Shown piece after piece: positions 1-10,806 of a DNA stretch of 64,000 bases; position 1 is the stretch's first letter; each line of letters opens with the position of its first letter. The position numbers and the translations under genes were made by a program. Source of the DNA: Notolepis coatsorum. Its lineage: Eukaryota; Chordata; Actinopteri; Aulopiformes; Paralepididae. The DNA lies in the NCBI GenBank assembly GCA_963971535.1, contig OZ020589.1:86751796-86815795 (forward strand). Reading direction: 5' to 3'. The notes under the pieces were generated by a model that was not told the origin of the DNA, searched no databases, and saw only the letters and a program-made list of their open reading frames with translations.

Positions 1-941
1 CTGCAGTATAGACATGCTCCTGTGGCGAGCCTGTGTCTGCGTTCGCTGGGGGGAAGGCGTGAGCGGTCGAGATCCATGGGCTCGGAGGAACTACTTTCTT
101 CAGCGCGGACGACGCGGCAAGGCGGACCGGGTATAGGTGGACGAGTGGTGCTAGCTTTCTCTCGCCGACGTTCACGAAGATGCAAGTCCAGTTCCCTAGC
201 CAAATGGATTAGGTCGTTTAGAGAGTTTGGTTTCTCTTTGGACGCGAGTTCGTCCTTTATAACGTCGCTCAAGCCTTGGCGGAATGCGCTTCGCAACGGT
301 GTGTCGCCCCAATCAGCGCTGGCGGCTAGGATGTGGAACTCGATAGCGTATTCGCTTACACTGCGACTTCCTTGGCGGATCGAAGACAAGCCGGAGGCCC
401 CCTCTGAGCCATCTGGAGGGTGGTCGAATACTTTACGCATGTCGACATACTCGGAGTATGAATTGCAGAGGAAGGAATTATTAAAGTGGAGAGCGGTGGC
501 CCATCTCAACGCCGCGCCCGTGAGCAGAGCCGACAGGTAAGCTACTTTAGACCTATCGTTGTGAAACGTGTATGGTTGCTGTTCGAACATCAATGAGCAC
601 TGAAATAAAAAAGCTCGGCACTTAGAGACGCTTCCGTCGTAGCATTCTGGTGCGGGGACAGGGGGTTCCCTATGCGGGGGTATCGCTGCAGCGGGGGAAG
701 AGGCTGGTGGAGTTTGCTGAGCCGTTACATATGCCTTGAAACGGGCGTATAGTCTGTCTCGCTCCGCAGAGCCGTGTGCGAGAGCGGTAAGCTGAGCAAT
801 GATGTCATCCAACGAGTGAGCGAGTTGGTCTACCCGAGCATTCTGGTCGTTGATAATACTCACAGGCTCCCTTTGAAACTTCCTCTTACGTGATGGATGT
901 GTATCCTCCTCCTCGGTCTCGAGTGCAGCTGGTGCTGACAT
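1..941 (-). CDS. Gag polyprotein of a Ty3/Gypsy LTR retrotransposon, C-terminus outside window
   Basis: The minus strand is open from an ATG at 941-939 to the window edge (about 313 codons, no stop). The N-terminus is a charged stretch (TEEEDTHPSRKRKF), followed by a heptad-like segment (VDQLAHSLDDIIAQL), a proline-rich linker and then a retrotransposon gag capsid region with motifs such as FLFQCSLMFEQQP, KVAYLSALLTGAALRWA and a QGSRSVSEYAIEFHILA helix typical of the RTL/Sushi-ichi/Gypsy gag family. After an Arg-rich linker (RERRREKASTTRPP) the frame reaches CLYC at the edge, the first half of a CCHC zinc knuckle. Family knowledge: gag packages element RNA in cytoplasmic particles. Protease, RT, RNase H and integrase would lie to the left. 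The frame looks intact, so the copy may be young. Start chosen as the first ATG after the presumed leader. Confidence 0.85.
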   Translation of the reverse strand, partial: MSAPAALETEEEDTHPSRKRKFQREPVSIINDQNARVDQLAHSLDDIIAQLTALAHGSAERDRLYARFKAYVTAQQTPPASSPAAAIPPHREPPVPAPECYDGSVSKCRAFLFQCSLMFEQQPYTFHNDRSKVAYLSALLTGAALRWATALHFNNSFLCNSYSEYVDMRKVFDHPPDGSEGASGLSSIRQGSRSVSEYAIEFHILAASADWGDTPLRSAFRQGLSDVIKDELASKEKPNSLNDLIHLARELDLHLRERRREKASTTRPPIPGPPCRVVRAEESSSSEPMDLDRSRLPPSERRHRLATGACLYC

Positions 942-957
942 TTTGGTCGTGGTATTC

Positions 958-1618
958 TGTGAGATTGTGGTCTGGAACACAGCCCAATTGCTGAATACAC
1001 AGGAGAGGAGATAGGAGCGTTTTCAAGGGTTTTAATGAAATGAACAACACAGGAATTGGGGGGAATAGAACGGGGTTATGTTCTGTCTTGTGGCTGCCGT
1101 GGCGGCAGCGAGCGAGCAAGTGGTCCTTGTTCTTGTCTTGGGAGCTGCTGGGCTGCAGCGGGTGAGTAAGTGTTCCTCTTCGAGGACAGGAAACGTCCAG
1201 GAAGGGACGGCGGTCCTTGGGGCACAGGAGAGAACAGGTTAGAGTAGGCAATACAAAGGATGGATTCCAGCAGAGCTTTAGGTAGAGACGTCGTACCTGG
1301 GTAGTGGTAATTAATACCACGACGACTTCTGGTCAGCGTCGAGGAGTAGAAGTAGGCACCTCATCAGGGGAGGATAGGGTGCAGCTGTGAAGAGTGAGGT
1401 GCCTGGCAGCGTGCGAATCAGGGGGATGAAGTGCAGCTGTGCTAGGTGTCGTGAAGTGAAGTGATGCTGGTCGAATCAGGGTAAATGGAGGAGTGGATGG
1501 AGAGGGAGAGGATGAGGAGGAGTGTGTAGTGGATGGAGAGGGGGATGAAGAGGAGCGTGTGGAGAATGTGAGCGGAAAAGGAGGGGGAGTGAAGTATGCC
1601 CGTGCTGTGATTATGACA
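958..1618 (-). mobile_element. Probable 5' LTR of the Gypsy element
   Basis: Upstream of gag on the minus strand, a segment starts TGTCATAATC (at 1618) and ends ATCTCACA (at 958), giving TG...CA ends. It is followed by GAATACCACGACC, resembling the leader found just after the LTR of fish Gypsy elements, then the gag ATG 16 bases on. An ATTAAA-like polyadenylation signal occurs near the 3' side. The second LTR is outside the window, so the boundaries are inferred only. Confidence 0.5.
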
Positions 1619-1629
1619 CTGCACCCTGT

Positions 1630-3895
1630 TCGATGATATGGTTGCCCACTACAACTCCGCCCTATCTCTCAGCCTGGACTCTCTTGCCCCCATCATAACC
1701 CAGACTGTCACCTACACCCATCCTGCCCCTTGATTCACCACTAAACTCCGCACCTTGAAAGCTGTTGGCCGCCAGCTGGAGAGGCGCTGCAATAAATCCA
1801 GCCTCACTGTCCATCGCAAGGCCTACAAAGACCATGTGGGACGGTATAAGGATGCCTTGGCCAAGGCCAAGTCTTTATACTACTCCACCCTCCACCAACC
1901 AGCAAAACCACCCCAGACGACTTTTTATGACCATCAACCGCCTGCTCTCCCCCATTGTCACCCCTCACCCTTCAGATGCCACTGACCTCCCCACAAAATT
2001 CCAGGACTTCTTTCAGGGAAAAGTGGATTCCATCTACCACCATCTCTTAATCCCTGCCCCCCCCCCCCCCCCCCCCCCCCCCCATTCTACTCACAATCCA
2101 ATGTGTGATGGGGTGGGGGTGCTGGGCACTACAACCCCCCCCCCTGCTCTTAATCAGCCTCAGTGCTCCCTCTCCGCCTTTGCACCTGTCGATGCTCTCC
2201 AGGTGGCTAAGCTGGTCACCAAGCCCAAGGCCTCCACCTGCTCCCTTGACCCCTTACCCACAGTCCTGATCAAAGCCGGCCTACCTGCTGTGTGCCCTAC
2301 CATCGTGGGAATAATGAATTCCTCCCTGGAATCGGGCAGGGTACCCCCTAGCTTCAAGACAGCATCAGTCACGCCCATCCTGAAGAAGCCTGGTCTGGAC
2401 CCAGATGACCTTGGGAATTACCGGCCGATCTCCAACCTTCCTTTCCTAAGCAAGATCCTGGAAAGAGCAGTGGCCGCCCAATTGCTCCAACACCTGTCCA
2501 ACCATGAGCTCTATGAACCATTTCAATCTGGCTTCAGGAAACACCACAGCACCGAGACTGCCCTCACCAAGGTCACCAACGACCTCCTCATTGCCACCAA
2601 TTCCGGTCATATCAGCCTCCTCATCCTCCTGGATCTATCTGCGGTCTTTGACACGGTCTCCCACTCCATTCTCCTCAACCGCCTCTCTGACCATCTGGGT
2701 GTTACTGGGACTGCTCTCACCTGGTTCGAGTCCTACCTCACTGACCCAAAACAGTACATCTCCATCTGCAACTCCACCTCCACCCCTGCCCCAGTCAACC
2801 AAGGTGTGCCACAGGGTTCCGTTCTTGGTCCACTCCTCTTCACAATCTACATGCTCCCCCTTGGTCACATCATCCGGAAACATGGTCTCAATTTCCACTC
2901 CTACGCTGATGACACTTTACATCAGCGCCTCACCCTCCACTCCTCTCCCCCCACAGCACCTCGTCAACTGCCTCCTTGACGTCAAGGCCTGGATGTCATC
3001 CAATTTCCTGAAGCTAAATAGCTAGAAGACTGAGCTCATGGTTGTGGCCAAGCAGTCACTCCTCCAGAAGGTTGGAGATCTCCTCCTTGAAGTGGATGGC
3101 TGCTTAATTCACCCTTCCCCAGAAGTCTGCAACCTGGGTGTCATACTGGACTCCACCCTCTCCTTTCATTCCCATATTAAATCAATAACCAAATCAGATT
3201 TTTTTCCATCTCAGGAACCATTTCCAGACTCCGACCATCTCTCCCCGACTCTGTAGCAGAGACTCTCATTCACACCTTTGTCACCTCCCGTCTCGACTAC
3301 GCAAACTCTGTCCTCGTAGGGCTACCCAGCAATGCCCTGAGCAGGCTTCAATACGTACAGAATTCTGCTGCTAGGGTTCTCACCCACACCAAGTCCAGGC
3401 ACCACATCACCCCCACCCTCATCCACCTCCACTGGCTTCCAGTCAAGTCCTGCATCAATTTCAAGATCCTCCTCATCGCCTATAAAGACCTTCACTCCCT
3501 TGCCCCCCGGTACCTAGCCGACCTCCTCCATCCCTACATCCCGCCCCGGAGGAAGCGGTCCTCTGACTCCGGTCTCCTCTCCATCCCCACCACCAACATG
3601 CAGACTGTTGGTCCCAGAGCCTTCTCTGTTGCCGCACCCACCCTCTGGAACTCACTCCCTCCAAACATCCCTAGTGCTACATCCCTGCACTCCTTCAAAT
3701 CCCAACTCAAAACCCACCTCTTCACCAAATTTTTTATGACTCCGCCTGATTTCCCTCTTTTCTTTTCTTTCTTTTCTTTCCTTTTTTTTTTTGTTGTTAC
3801 ATTTTCCCCTGATCCCCTTCCCTTAACTGCCCCCTCCTATTAAGCGCCTTGGGTCTCCTGAAAGGCGCTATATAAATCTAAGATATTATTATTAT
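1630..3895 (+). pseudogene. L2-type non-LTR retrotransposon, RT domain and 3' end, frameshifted
   Basis: Reverse-transcriptase fragments occur in successive frames. The connector (LRTLKAVGRQLERRC) begins near 1755. The RT fingers/palm continue (LDPLPTVLIKAGLP, YRPISNLPFLSKILE, QSGFRKHHSTETAL) to the catalytic SYADDT near 2905, where a one-base frameshift moves the frame to ISASPSTPLPPQHLVNCLLD and then a stop near 3019. The thumb and C-terminal domain (GVILDSTLSFHSHIKSI, RLDYANSVLVGLPSNAL, RAFSVAAPTLWNSLPPN) are scattered to about 3740. The 3' tail has the L2 stem-loop GCGCCTTGGG...AAGGCGCTATATAAAT and an (ATT)n end. A stop (TGA) also breaks the upstream frame near 1732. Poly-C runs at about 2056-2083 and 2131-2141 are expansions. 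The endonuclease is missing (5' truncation). Inactive copy. Confidence 0.9.
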
Positions 3896-4116
3896 ACGTT
3901 ATACTTATAGCACATGCATGAGTCTGGTCTCTTTTGAAAGGAAACATTCTGAACTTTCTTCCACACTAGGAAGAATTACGCTGAGTGCTAAGGACTACCC
4001 CCCTAGGCAGTAACCAGCAACACTGCCAGTGTTACAGGTTTGATTCTGGCCTGGGGCCACTCGCACAAAAGACTAAACAGTGAACATTTCCGGGACATTG
4101 ACCAGTTTGTAAATTT
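3896..4116. other. Spacer without recognised feature
   Basis: About 220 bases between the L2 tail and the (GT)n tract. I see no coding frame, RNA gene or repeat termini here. Confidence 0.5.
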
Positions 4117-4348
<232 letters not shown>

Positions 4349-4426
4349 GATTCAGCAGTTTGACCATCAGTGGCTGCTTAATAATATATGTGTTGTTGTT
4401 GGTGGTGTGTTCTCTGCTAATAATTA

Positions 4427-4434
4427 CACACACA

Positions 4435-4505
<71 letters not shown>
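4427..4505. repeat. (AC)n microsatellite
   Basis: Nearly pure (AC)n of about 79 bp, complementary to the (GT)n tract 80 bp upstream. Imperfect CA-rich DNA (ACACACAGACACGC types) continues at about 4593-4690. Confidence 0.97.
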
Positions 4506-4507
<2 letters not shown>

Positions 4508-4929
4508 CTTACTGTAATATTATGGCAAACTCCCTCCCTAATCATCAGCACCTCACAAGGAGAGATGGGGAGAAAGACACAGACTATAGAGGCGCACACA
4601 CATACACACACACACAAACACACAGACACGCATACACACAGACACGCACACACACACAAACACACAGACACGCGTACACACACACACGCAGAGGGGACAC
4701 AGGGAGGCAGATGAAGACAAAGAGAAGGGACAGAGTGAGACACAACAAAAGAAAGACAGATAGAGTGACACAGAGAGATACAAAGGAAGACAAACAGCAG
4801 TGGTGAAAGACAGACAAATTGGTTTTAAAAGTCTTTGAGAACATGCCTGTGACTTATCTGTGAACACATATAAAAGGGAACCCATGCCTGTGACTTATCC
4901 GTGGAAACAACACATCAGCAGAGTGTGCA

Positions 4930-5020
4930 GGAATAGAATAGATAGAATAGAATAGAAAAGTACTTTATTGATCCCGAGGGAAATTCAGAAGCACAGTGGA
5001 TTGTAACTGGATCCTATAGT
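4930..5020 (-). repeat. LINE 3'-tail fragment
   Basis: AGAATAGAATAGAAAAGTAC followed by TTTATTGATCCCGAGGGAAA. Read on the minus strand this is GATCAATAAAGTAC followed by a TATTC simple repeat, the usual 3' tail of a Rex1/Babar-like teleost LINE. A related tail is at about 42194-42245. Confidence 0.6.
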
Positions 5021-5054
5021 ATAGATGCAAGAGATTCTGAGTGTTTCAACTCCC

Positions 5055-5300
5055 CCCAGATAGCAAAAGGTGTTAATTCAATGTTGATTTATGGTCAACA
5101 TGCTTGATTTTTGGTTAAGGTCGACGATTGATGGTGAATCACCCATTAACCGCTGAAGCAATTGACTAATGTTGAAAACATATCATTGAATCAATATTGT
5201 TTTGTGGTTGCATTTTAATGATTGAAATGCCAATATCTAATAAATGTTGAATCAACGTATGCTGTTCAACGTATGCTGTTTGTCGTCATTACGTTGGACC
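5055..5300 (+). repeat. Left terminal and subterminal repeats of the candidate giant element
   Basis: Terminal CCCAGATAGCAAAA is followed by diverged repeats of TTCAATGTTGATT, GAATCAATATTG and TTGAATCAACGTATGCTGTT words in both orientations. Subterminal arrays of short inverted words are the usual transposase-binding sites in CACTA elements; that role is inferred here. Confidence 0.55.
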
Positions 5301-5339
5301 GATCCGAATTCCCCCCCCCCCCAATTTAAACAGATATGG

Positions 5340-6300
5340 TACGTCCCAGCATGCAGCTGAGCACTCTCTCAATGTGAACTGCATGGCAACAGAACAGCAC
5401 GTCTGGATCCCCCGGATTTGATTCTACTGAGTGCTTTACAGTAAGTTTTGGCTATATTACTTTTATCTTAACTGTGTTCTGTGAAAAATAACGTTATTGT
5501 GAGTGTGACCAGTGGATCTTGACGGCGTTGTGCATGTGCTTATGCTGCAGTTTGGTAGGTAAATATATATATACGTCAACTAAGATAAATATTCATGAAT
5601 ATTCGTTAGCGTGTGCTTAATATAACTCTGGAGAGTGTGCAAGTGGAATCGTACGGTTGTTTAAGTTATTTTGATGTAAATATTCTAGCGCCAAACGAAT
5701 AGAAATTGCGTGGTCCAATTGCGTGCGTTGGTACTGAATGACGTTGTGCGACTCAGCCAATCAAAAGCATGCTTATTGGGTGAACAGGAAGTAGTCAAGG
5801 AAGCACGCGCTAGCTGGCCTAGTAAACACGTGGATCCGTAAATGCAACGTTGCCTACCAGACAACGGGACCGCGTGTTTCTTTTTGTATTGCTCCTGGCT
5901 GTTCAAACAAATTTTACAGTTCTGCTAGCTACATGCAGTATTTAGCGAGCTGGGTTAGCCGGTTAGTTGGCTTTGAATCCCGGCTGCGGCTAGGTAGCCA
6001 GCTAGCTAAATGCACCCCGACGGTGATGTCACCAAACAAAATGGCGGCGCCCATGTTGATAAAGCGCTTCACATAACAAATCGTTTTTTCTTAGAAACTG
6101 CTTATTTTTATAACGTGATTTTTTTCTGTGGCTTATCTAAATACTAATTTGATGCTATGACTATGTTTATATCGCTATATGCTTCATCTCCCCTTTAAGC
6201 TTAGGCACTCTTTCTAAGTTGGTTAAGGTTAGAGTTTGTCTTAGAGCATGGCGATAGAACGCCAGGTAGTTTGCAGGCTGTTTGGCGTGCCACTGGTCCT
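5340..6300 (+). other. Non-coding leader region with possible first exon donor and an old inserted repeat
   Basis: No long ORF. A strong 5' splice-site match (ACA|GTAAGT) is at 5441-5446, which could join a non-coding first exon to the acceptors at 6706 or 6988 ahead of the transposase. The last part (about 6195-6270) shares GGTTAAGGTTAGAGTTTGTC and flanks with the foldback elements near 46500 and 47200, so an old copy of that repeat lies here. Confidence 0.4.
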
Positions 6301-6307
6301 GCTAATG

Positions 6308-6520
6308 TTGAATGAATGAATGAATGAAAACTTTATTTAACAGATTGCAGAAGGGGTACAATACAATATGGCTCAATACACACAATTGTTAAGGGGATGC
6401 AGACCAGAGAAAGACGTTTTTGTCTCGTTTACATCAGGGTCCCCCATTTTCAATTCATAGTGACATTTATGACATACACATGATGACATTTATGGCATAG
6501 GGAGGGACATGCATGACATA
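6308..6520 (-). repeat. Interspersed repeat family A (LINE-like 3' end), minus strand
   Basis: TGAATGAATGAATGAAAACT followed by TTATTTAACAGATTGCAGAA and GGGGATGCAGACCAGAGAAA. On the minus strand it ends AATAAAGTTTTC plus a (TTCA)n tail, i.e. a polyadenylation signal followed by a simple repeat as in LINE 3' ends. Other copies are at 20371-20590 (minus), about 38583-38655 (plus) and 45840-45977 (plus). Confidence 0.7.
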
Positions 6521-6528
6521 CAGATAGT

Positions 6529-7089
6529 ATATAGTTAGATGTTTGGTTATATGCACGGTATTTTCTAATGAACAATATAACAATAATATAATAATGAACT
6601 CTCTTGATATTGATCAAAATGTAGAATTATGCAAGCGTTTCACCCTGCACATTGCAATGCAGAACATTAATCAGGACCCTCCCCCCTTTTTTCTTTCTTT
6701 TTCCAGAATCACGTACCAGTTTCAAGAAGCCGCATGTTGCAGCAATTGAAGCAAAGACTTAATTGTTCTAGCCAAGTAAATACCACAATTTATGTACCAT
6801 TACATTGACTATATAGTTAGACGTTTGGTTATATACATGGTATTTTCTAATGAACAATATAACAATAATATAATAATGGACTCTCTTGATATTGATCAAA
6901 ATGTAGAATTATGCAAGCGTTTCACCCTGCACATTGCAATGCAGCACATTAATGTCGACCCTCCCCCCTTTTTTCTTTCTTTTTCCAGAATCACGTACCA
7001 GTTTCAAGAAGCCGCACGTTGCAGCAATTGAAGCAAAGACCTGTTCTAGCCAAGTAAATAGCACAATGTATGTACCATTACATTGACTA
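6529..7089 (+). repeat. 280-bp tandem duplication carrying a 3' splice site
   Basis: Copies 6529-6810 and 6811-7089 match closely at offset 282 with a 6-bp indel (TTAATT). Each contains a pyrimidine tract and acceptor (TTTTTCTTTCTTTTTCCAG, AG at 6705-6706 and 6987-6988) followed by AATCACGTACCAGTTTCAAG. The second acceptor leads straight into the leader of the transposase ORF at 7105. Confidence 0.85.
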
Positions 7090-7104
7090 CAGCACCTCAT
7101 CACT

Positions 7105-9210
7105 ATGTCATCTTATTCTCGGGCTAAAAGACGTAGAGTCAACAAATTAGTGAGAGAGACAGAGCAGGCTATCCTCACTGATTATAAGTTAATTGTTGCT
7201 GCTAATTCAAGGACAAACCATCACTCTTTAGAGAACACAGATCCTGTCACAGCCTATACTGAGTGCCTGCTCGATTTACCAAAGACAGACTTGCCACTAG
7301 ATTTAACAACTAGATCAGACTTGCCACTAGATTTATCAACTTCAGACTTGCCACTAAACAGACCACTAACTATCAGTGATCAAAGTGAAAATATTGACTC
7401 ACCAGGTGAGTCAAATGCACATTTTGAAAGTATAGCTGGGGATGACGAAATTGAACCTGAACATGTCTTTGACAGTGATGAGCATAATGAAGATTTCCTC
7501 ATGACAAGTTTAAAATATTGGGCAACATCCTATTCAGTCTCTCTGGTTGCACTATCATCTTTGCTGTCCTTTTTGAAGATGTTTCACCCCACCCTTCCTA
7601 AAGATGGAAGAACATTGCTAGGAACACAAAAACATGTGCCTACCACTAAGATTGAAGGGGGAGAATACTATCATTTTGGTTTAGTCAAAGGGGTGCTTTC
7701 ACGGTTGGCATGTTTGATTTTACCGGCAACTCTGACAACTCTTAATTTACAGTTTAATATAGATGGTTTACCTTTATTCAAAAGTTCTAAACTTCAGTTT
7801 TGGCCCATACTTGGAAGTCTTAAATGTGACTACACAAAGCCCCCATTTATTGTTGGCATTTTTTGTGGTCTAAGCAAGCCAAAGAGTGTTTTTGAGTACC
7901 TAGAGCAGTTTGTCAAAGATCTTCAGAATGTACTGTCTAATGGCATTATTTATAATGACAAGCAATTTGATGTACAGATTTCTTCTTTCATTTGTGATGC
8001 CCCGGCTAGAGCTTATATTAAGCAGACCAAGGCATTTAATGGCTATTCTGGTTGTGACAAGTGTTTTCAGGAGGGTGTATGGAGAAATAAAATGACATAT
8101 CCTGAAACAAAAGTCAGACATAGGACAGACTCCAGTTTCTCAGACATGGTTGATGAGGCCCATCACAATGGGACGAGCCCTTTAACAGGTTTAGTTAAGA
8201 TGGTTTCTATGTTTCCAACTGATTACATGCATCTCTGTTGTCTCGGAGTTACAAGGAAACTGCTTAATATATGGTTAAAGGGGAAGAATTTGGCAACAAG
8301 GGTCCCTTCCAAAACTGTACAAGCCATTTCAGGTAAACTGCTAAAGCTACGTCCCTACATGCCTTGTGAATTTAACCGTAAACCAAGGGAACTGTCAGAG
8401 TTAGATCGCTGGAAAGCTACTGAGTTGCGATCCTTCATGTTGTATTGGGGTCCTGTTGTTTTGAAGGATTCCCTCCCCAGTGAGCTGTATGACAACTTCA
8501 TGTTGTTTTCTGTTGGAATGTACTTGTTGCTGTCCCCTAGTATTTCTGAGGAAATGTTGGCCTTTGCGCACAAGTTGATGGTTTCTTTTGTTGAACACTT
8601 TGGGACAGTGTATGGAAGAGGTGAAATTGTGTACAATGTACACCAGCTTATTCATTTGGCTGAGGAATACAGGAAGTTTGGCACTCTAGATAATATCTCA
8701 GGATTCCCTTTTGAGAACTATCTTGGACAAATTAAGCATCTTCTACGCAAGCCACATCAGCCTCTACAACAGGTAGTGAAAAGGTTGTCTGAAATTCCAC
8801 ATGTTGGATCCCCATGTCCCACAGATGATCCAATTTTGCGTAATATTCACACTGATGGGCCTGTCCCCCCACAGTTTACTTCTTCACAACAGTACAGGAA
8901 GGTCTCCACTCATCGGTTTACTTTGTCCACAAAGAAAGGAGACAATTGTATTGAGGTTGAAGATGGATTTGCATTAGTAGAGAATATTCTTAAATCAGAG
9001 GAAGAGGTATATATAATTTACAGAAAGTACAGACACAAACAGCCATACTACATGTATCCCTGTGAATCATCATACATTGGTACATACAAGGTCAGTGGCT
9101 TGCAAGAAGATATAGGGATAGGTAAACTTCGCTATATCAAGCACAAATGTCTTCTCTCTCCAGACGGAGATGGTGCCATTGCAATACCACTACTTCATTT
9201 AACAGCATAA
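7105..9210 (+). CDS. tnp2-like transposase (CACTA/EnSpm superfamily), intact 701-codon ORF
   Basis: A single open frame. The N-terminus is basic (RAKRRRVNKLVRE, likely nuclear/DNA-binding), followed by an acidic low-complexity region with three DLPLDL/DLPL repeats (residues about 61-84). The core matches the Transposase_21/tnp2 pattern: LQFNIDGLPLFKSS with Asp220 and ..QFWPILG, then FICDAPARAYI with Asp298, a GCDKC zinc-knuckle-like pair (Cys317, Cys320), DYMHLCCLGV (Asp373, His376) and FPFENYLG (Glu537). These Asp/Glu are my candidates for the RNase-H-like active site, unverified. The ATG follows the last upstream splice acceptor by about 115 bases. Related genes are multicopy in fish and cnidarians. 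A frame intact over 2.1 kb amid decayed elements suggests recent activity or selection. Function inferred: cuts and joins element ends in the nucleus. Confidence 0.8.
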   Translation: MSSYSRAKRRRVNKLVRETEQAILTDYKLIVAANSRTNHHSLENTDPVTAYTECLLDLPKTDLPLDLTTRSDLPLDLSTSDLPLNRPLTISDQSENIDSPGESNAHFESIAGDDEIEPEHVFDSDEHNEDFLMTSLKYWATSYSVSLVALSSLLSFLKMFHPTLPKDGRTLLGTQKHVPTTKIEGGEYYHFGLVKGVLSRLACLILPATLTTLNLQFNIDGLPLFKSSKLQFWPILGSLKCDYTKPPFIVGIFCGLSKPKSVFEYLEQFVKDLQNVLSNGIIYNDKQFDVQISSFICDAPARAYIKQTKAFNGYSGCDKCFQEGVWRNKMTYPETKVRHRTDSSFSDMVDEAHHNGTSPLTGLVKMVSMFPTDYMHLCCLGVTRKLLNIWLKGKNLATRVPSKTVQAISGKLLKLRPYMPCEFNRKPRELSELDRWKATELRSFMLYWGPVVLKDSLPSELYDNFMLFSVGMYLLLSPSISEEMLAFAHKLMVSFVEHFGTVYGRGEIVYNVHQLIHLAEEYRKFGTLDNISGFPFENYLGQIKHLLRKPHQPLQQVVKRLSEIPHVGSPCPTDDPILRNIHTDGPVPPQFTSSQQYRKVSTHRFTLSTKKGDNCIEVEDGFALVENILKSEEEVYIIYRKYRHKQPYYMYPCESSYIGTYKVSGLQEDIGIGKLRYIKHKCLLSPDGDGAIAIPLLHLTA

Positions 9211-9368
9211 CCATACTGCCCTACAAAGCTAAAGTGCAGTAACTATATTGACACACTGACTCTAACGTCGGATTTCGGGGCATAACTTACCTCATTAATA
9301 AATACACAATTAGTACAATATTACATGTACACAGATAACATGTTTGGCTGGCCAATTGAAACGCTTAA

Positions 9369-10802
9369 AGGAAAACTCCAACATTTTGTGAAATTAGCTT
9401 ATTTAACATCTTCCCTGGAGTTGGACAAGAAGATGCATACCCTTTTCGTCTCTCTGCATGCTTTGGGCTTAGGGAACGCCTGGACCGTTAGCCTAGCTTA
9501 ACTTCATCACTGGAAATGGGGCAGACATCTAGCCTAGTTCACTACAGTCAGGAAATATACTCCAAATACAACTCCCAAACGTTCCTGTAAACATGTTGTG
9601 ACCTGTGTGTTTACCCCGTCTCCCAGTCACACAAGTCACACGAGTCTCCCAGTCACATGAGTCTCGTGTGACTTGGAGACTTGTGTGACTTGGAGACTTG
9701 TGTGACTTGTGTGACTTGGACTTGTGTGACTTGGAGACTTGTGTGACTTGTGTGACTTGGAGACTTGTGTGACTTGTGTGACTTGTGTGACTTGGACTTG
9801 TGTGACTTGTGTGACTTGTGTGACTTGGAGACTTGTGTGACTTGGAGACTTGTGTGACTTGTGTGACTTGGAGACTTGTGTGACTTGTGTGACTTGTGTG
9901 ACTTGGAGACTTGTGTGACTTGGAGACTTGTGTGACTTGTGTGACTTGGAGACTTGTGTGACTTGTGTGACTTGGACTTGTGTGACTTGTGTGACTTGTG
10001 TGACTTGTGTGACTTGGAGACTTGTGTGACTCGTGTGACTTGGAGACTTGGACTTGTGTGACTTGTGTGACTTGGAGACTTGTGTGACTTGGAGACTTGT
10101 GTGACTCATGTGACTTGGAGACTTGTGTGACTGGGAGACTTGTGTGACTTGGAGACTTGTGTGACTCGTGTGACTCGTGTGACTTGGACTTGTGTGACTT
10201 GTGTGACTTGGAGACTTGTGTGACTCGTGTGACTTGGAGACTTGGACTTGTGTGACTTGTGTGACTTGGAGACTTGTGTGACTTGGAGACTTGTGTGACT
10301 CATGTGACTTGGAGACTTGTGTGACTGGGAGACTTGTGTGACTTGGAGACTTGTGTGACTCGTGTGACTTGGAGACTTGGGCTTGTGTGACTTGGAGACT
10401 TGTGTGACTCGTGTGACTTGGAGACTTGGGCTTGTGTGACTTGTGTGACTTGTGTGACTTGGAGACTTGTGTGACTTGTGTGACTGGGAGACTTGTGTGA
10501 CTTGTGTGACTGGGAGACTTGTGTGACTTGTGTGACTGGGAGACGTGGTAAATACACAGGTCACAACATGTTTACGGGAACGTTTGGGAGTTGTATTTTG
10601 ATTGTATTTGGAGTATATTTCCTGACTGTAGTGAACTAGGTTAGATGTCTGCCCCACTTCCAGTGATGAAGTTAAGCTAGGCTAACTGTCCAGGCGTTCC
10701 CTAAGCCCAATGCATGCAGAGAGACGAAAAAGGTATGTATCTTCTTATAACTCCAGGGAAGATGTCAAATAAGCTAATTTCACAAAATGTTGGAGTTTTC
10801 CT
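9369..10802. mobile_element. TTAA-flanked foldback element with minisatellite core
   Basis: Inverted arms of about 250 bp (9369-9620 and 10545-10802) begin AGGAAAACTCCAACATTTTG and end with its complement. The element is flanked on both sides by TTAA (9365-9368 and 10803-10806), the target duplication of piggyBac-type and Kolobok-type insertions. Arms differ by scattered substitutions. No transposase is present, so the element is non-autonomous. Confidence 0.85.
9620..10545. repeat. Minisatellite of ACTTGTGTG and ACTTGGAG words
   Basis: About 0.9 kb made of alternating 9-bp (ACTTGTGTG) and 8-bp (ACTTGGAG) words in irregular higher-order units. It forms the loop of the foldback element. The apparent protein frames here (Ser-His-Lys-Ser repeats) are artefacts. 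Confidence 0.95.
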
Positions 10803-10806
10803 TTAA

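Noticed and set aside
22..540. Plus-strand 172-codon frame at the left edge
   Set aside because: Antisense shadow of the gag frame on the minus strand.
9636..10657. Ser-His-Lys-Ser/Val-Thr-Gln repeat proteins
   Set aside because: Minisatellite in the loop of a foldback element, no start context or conserved domain.
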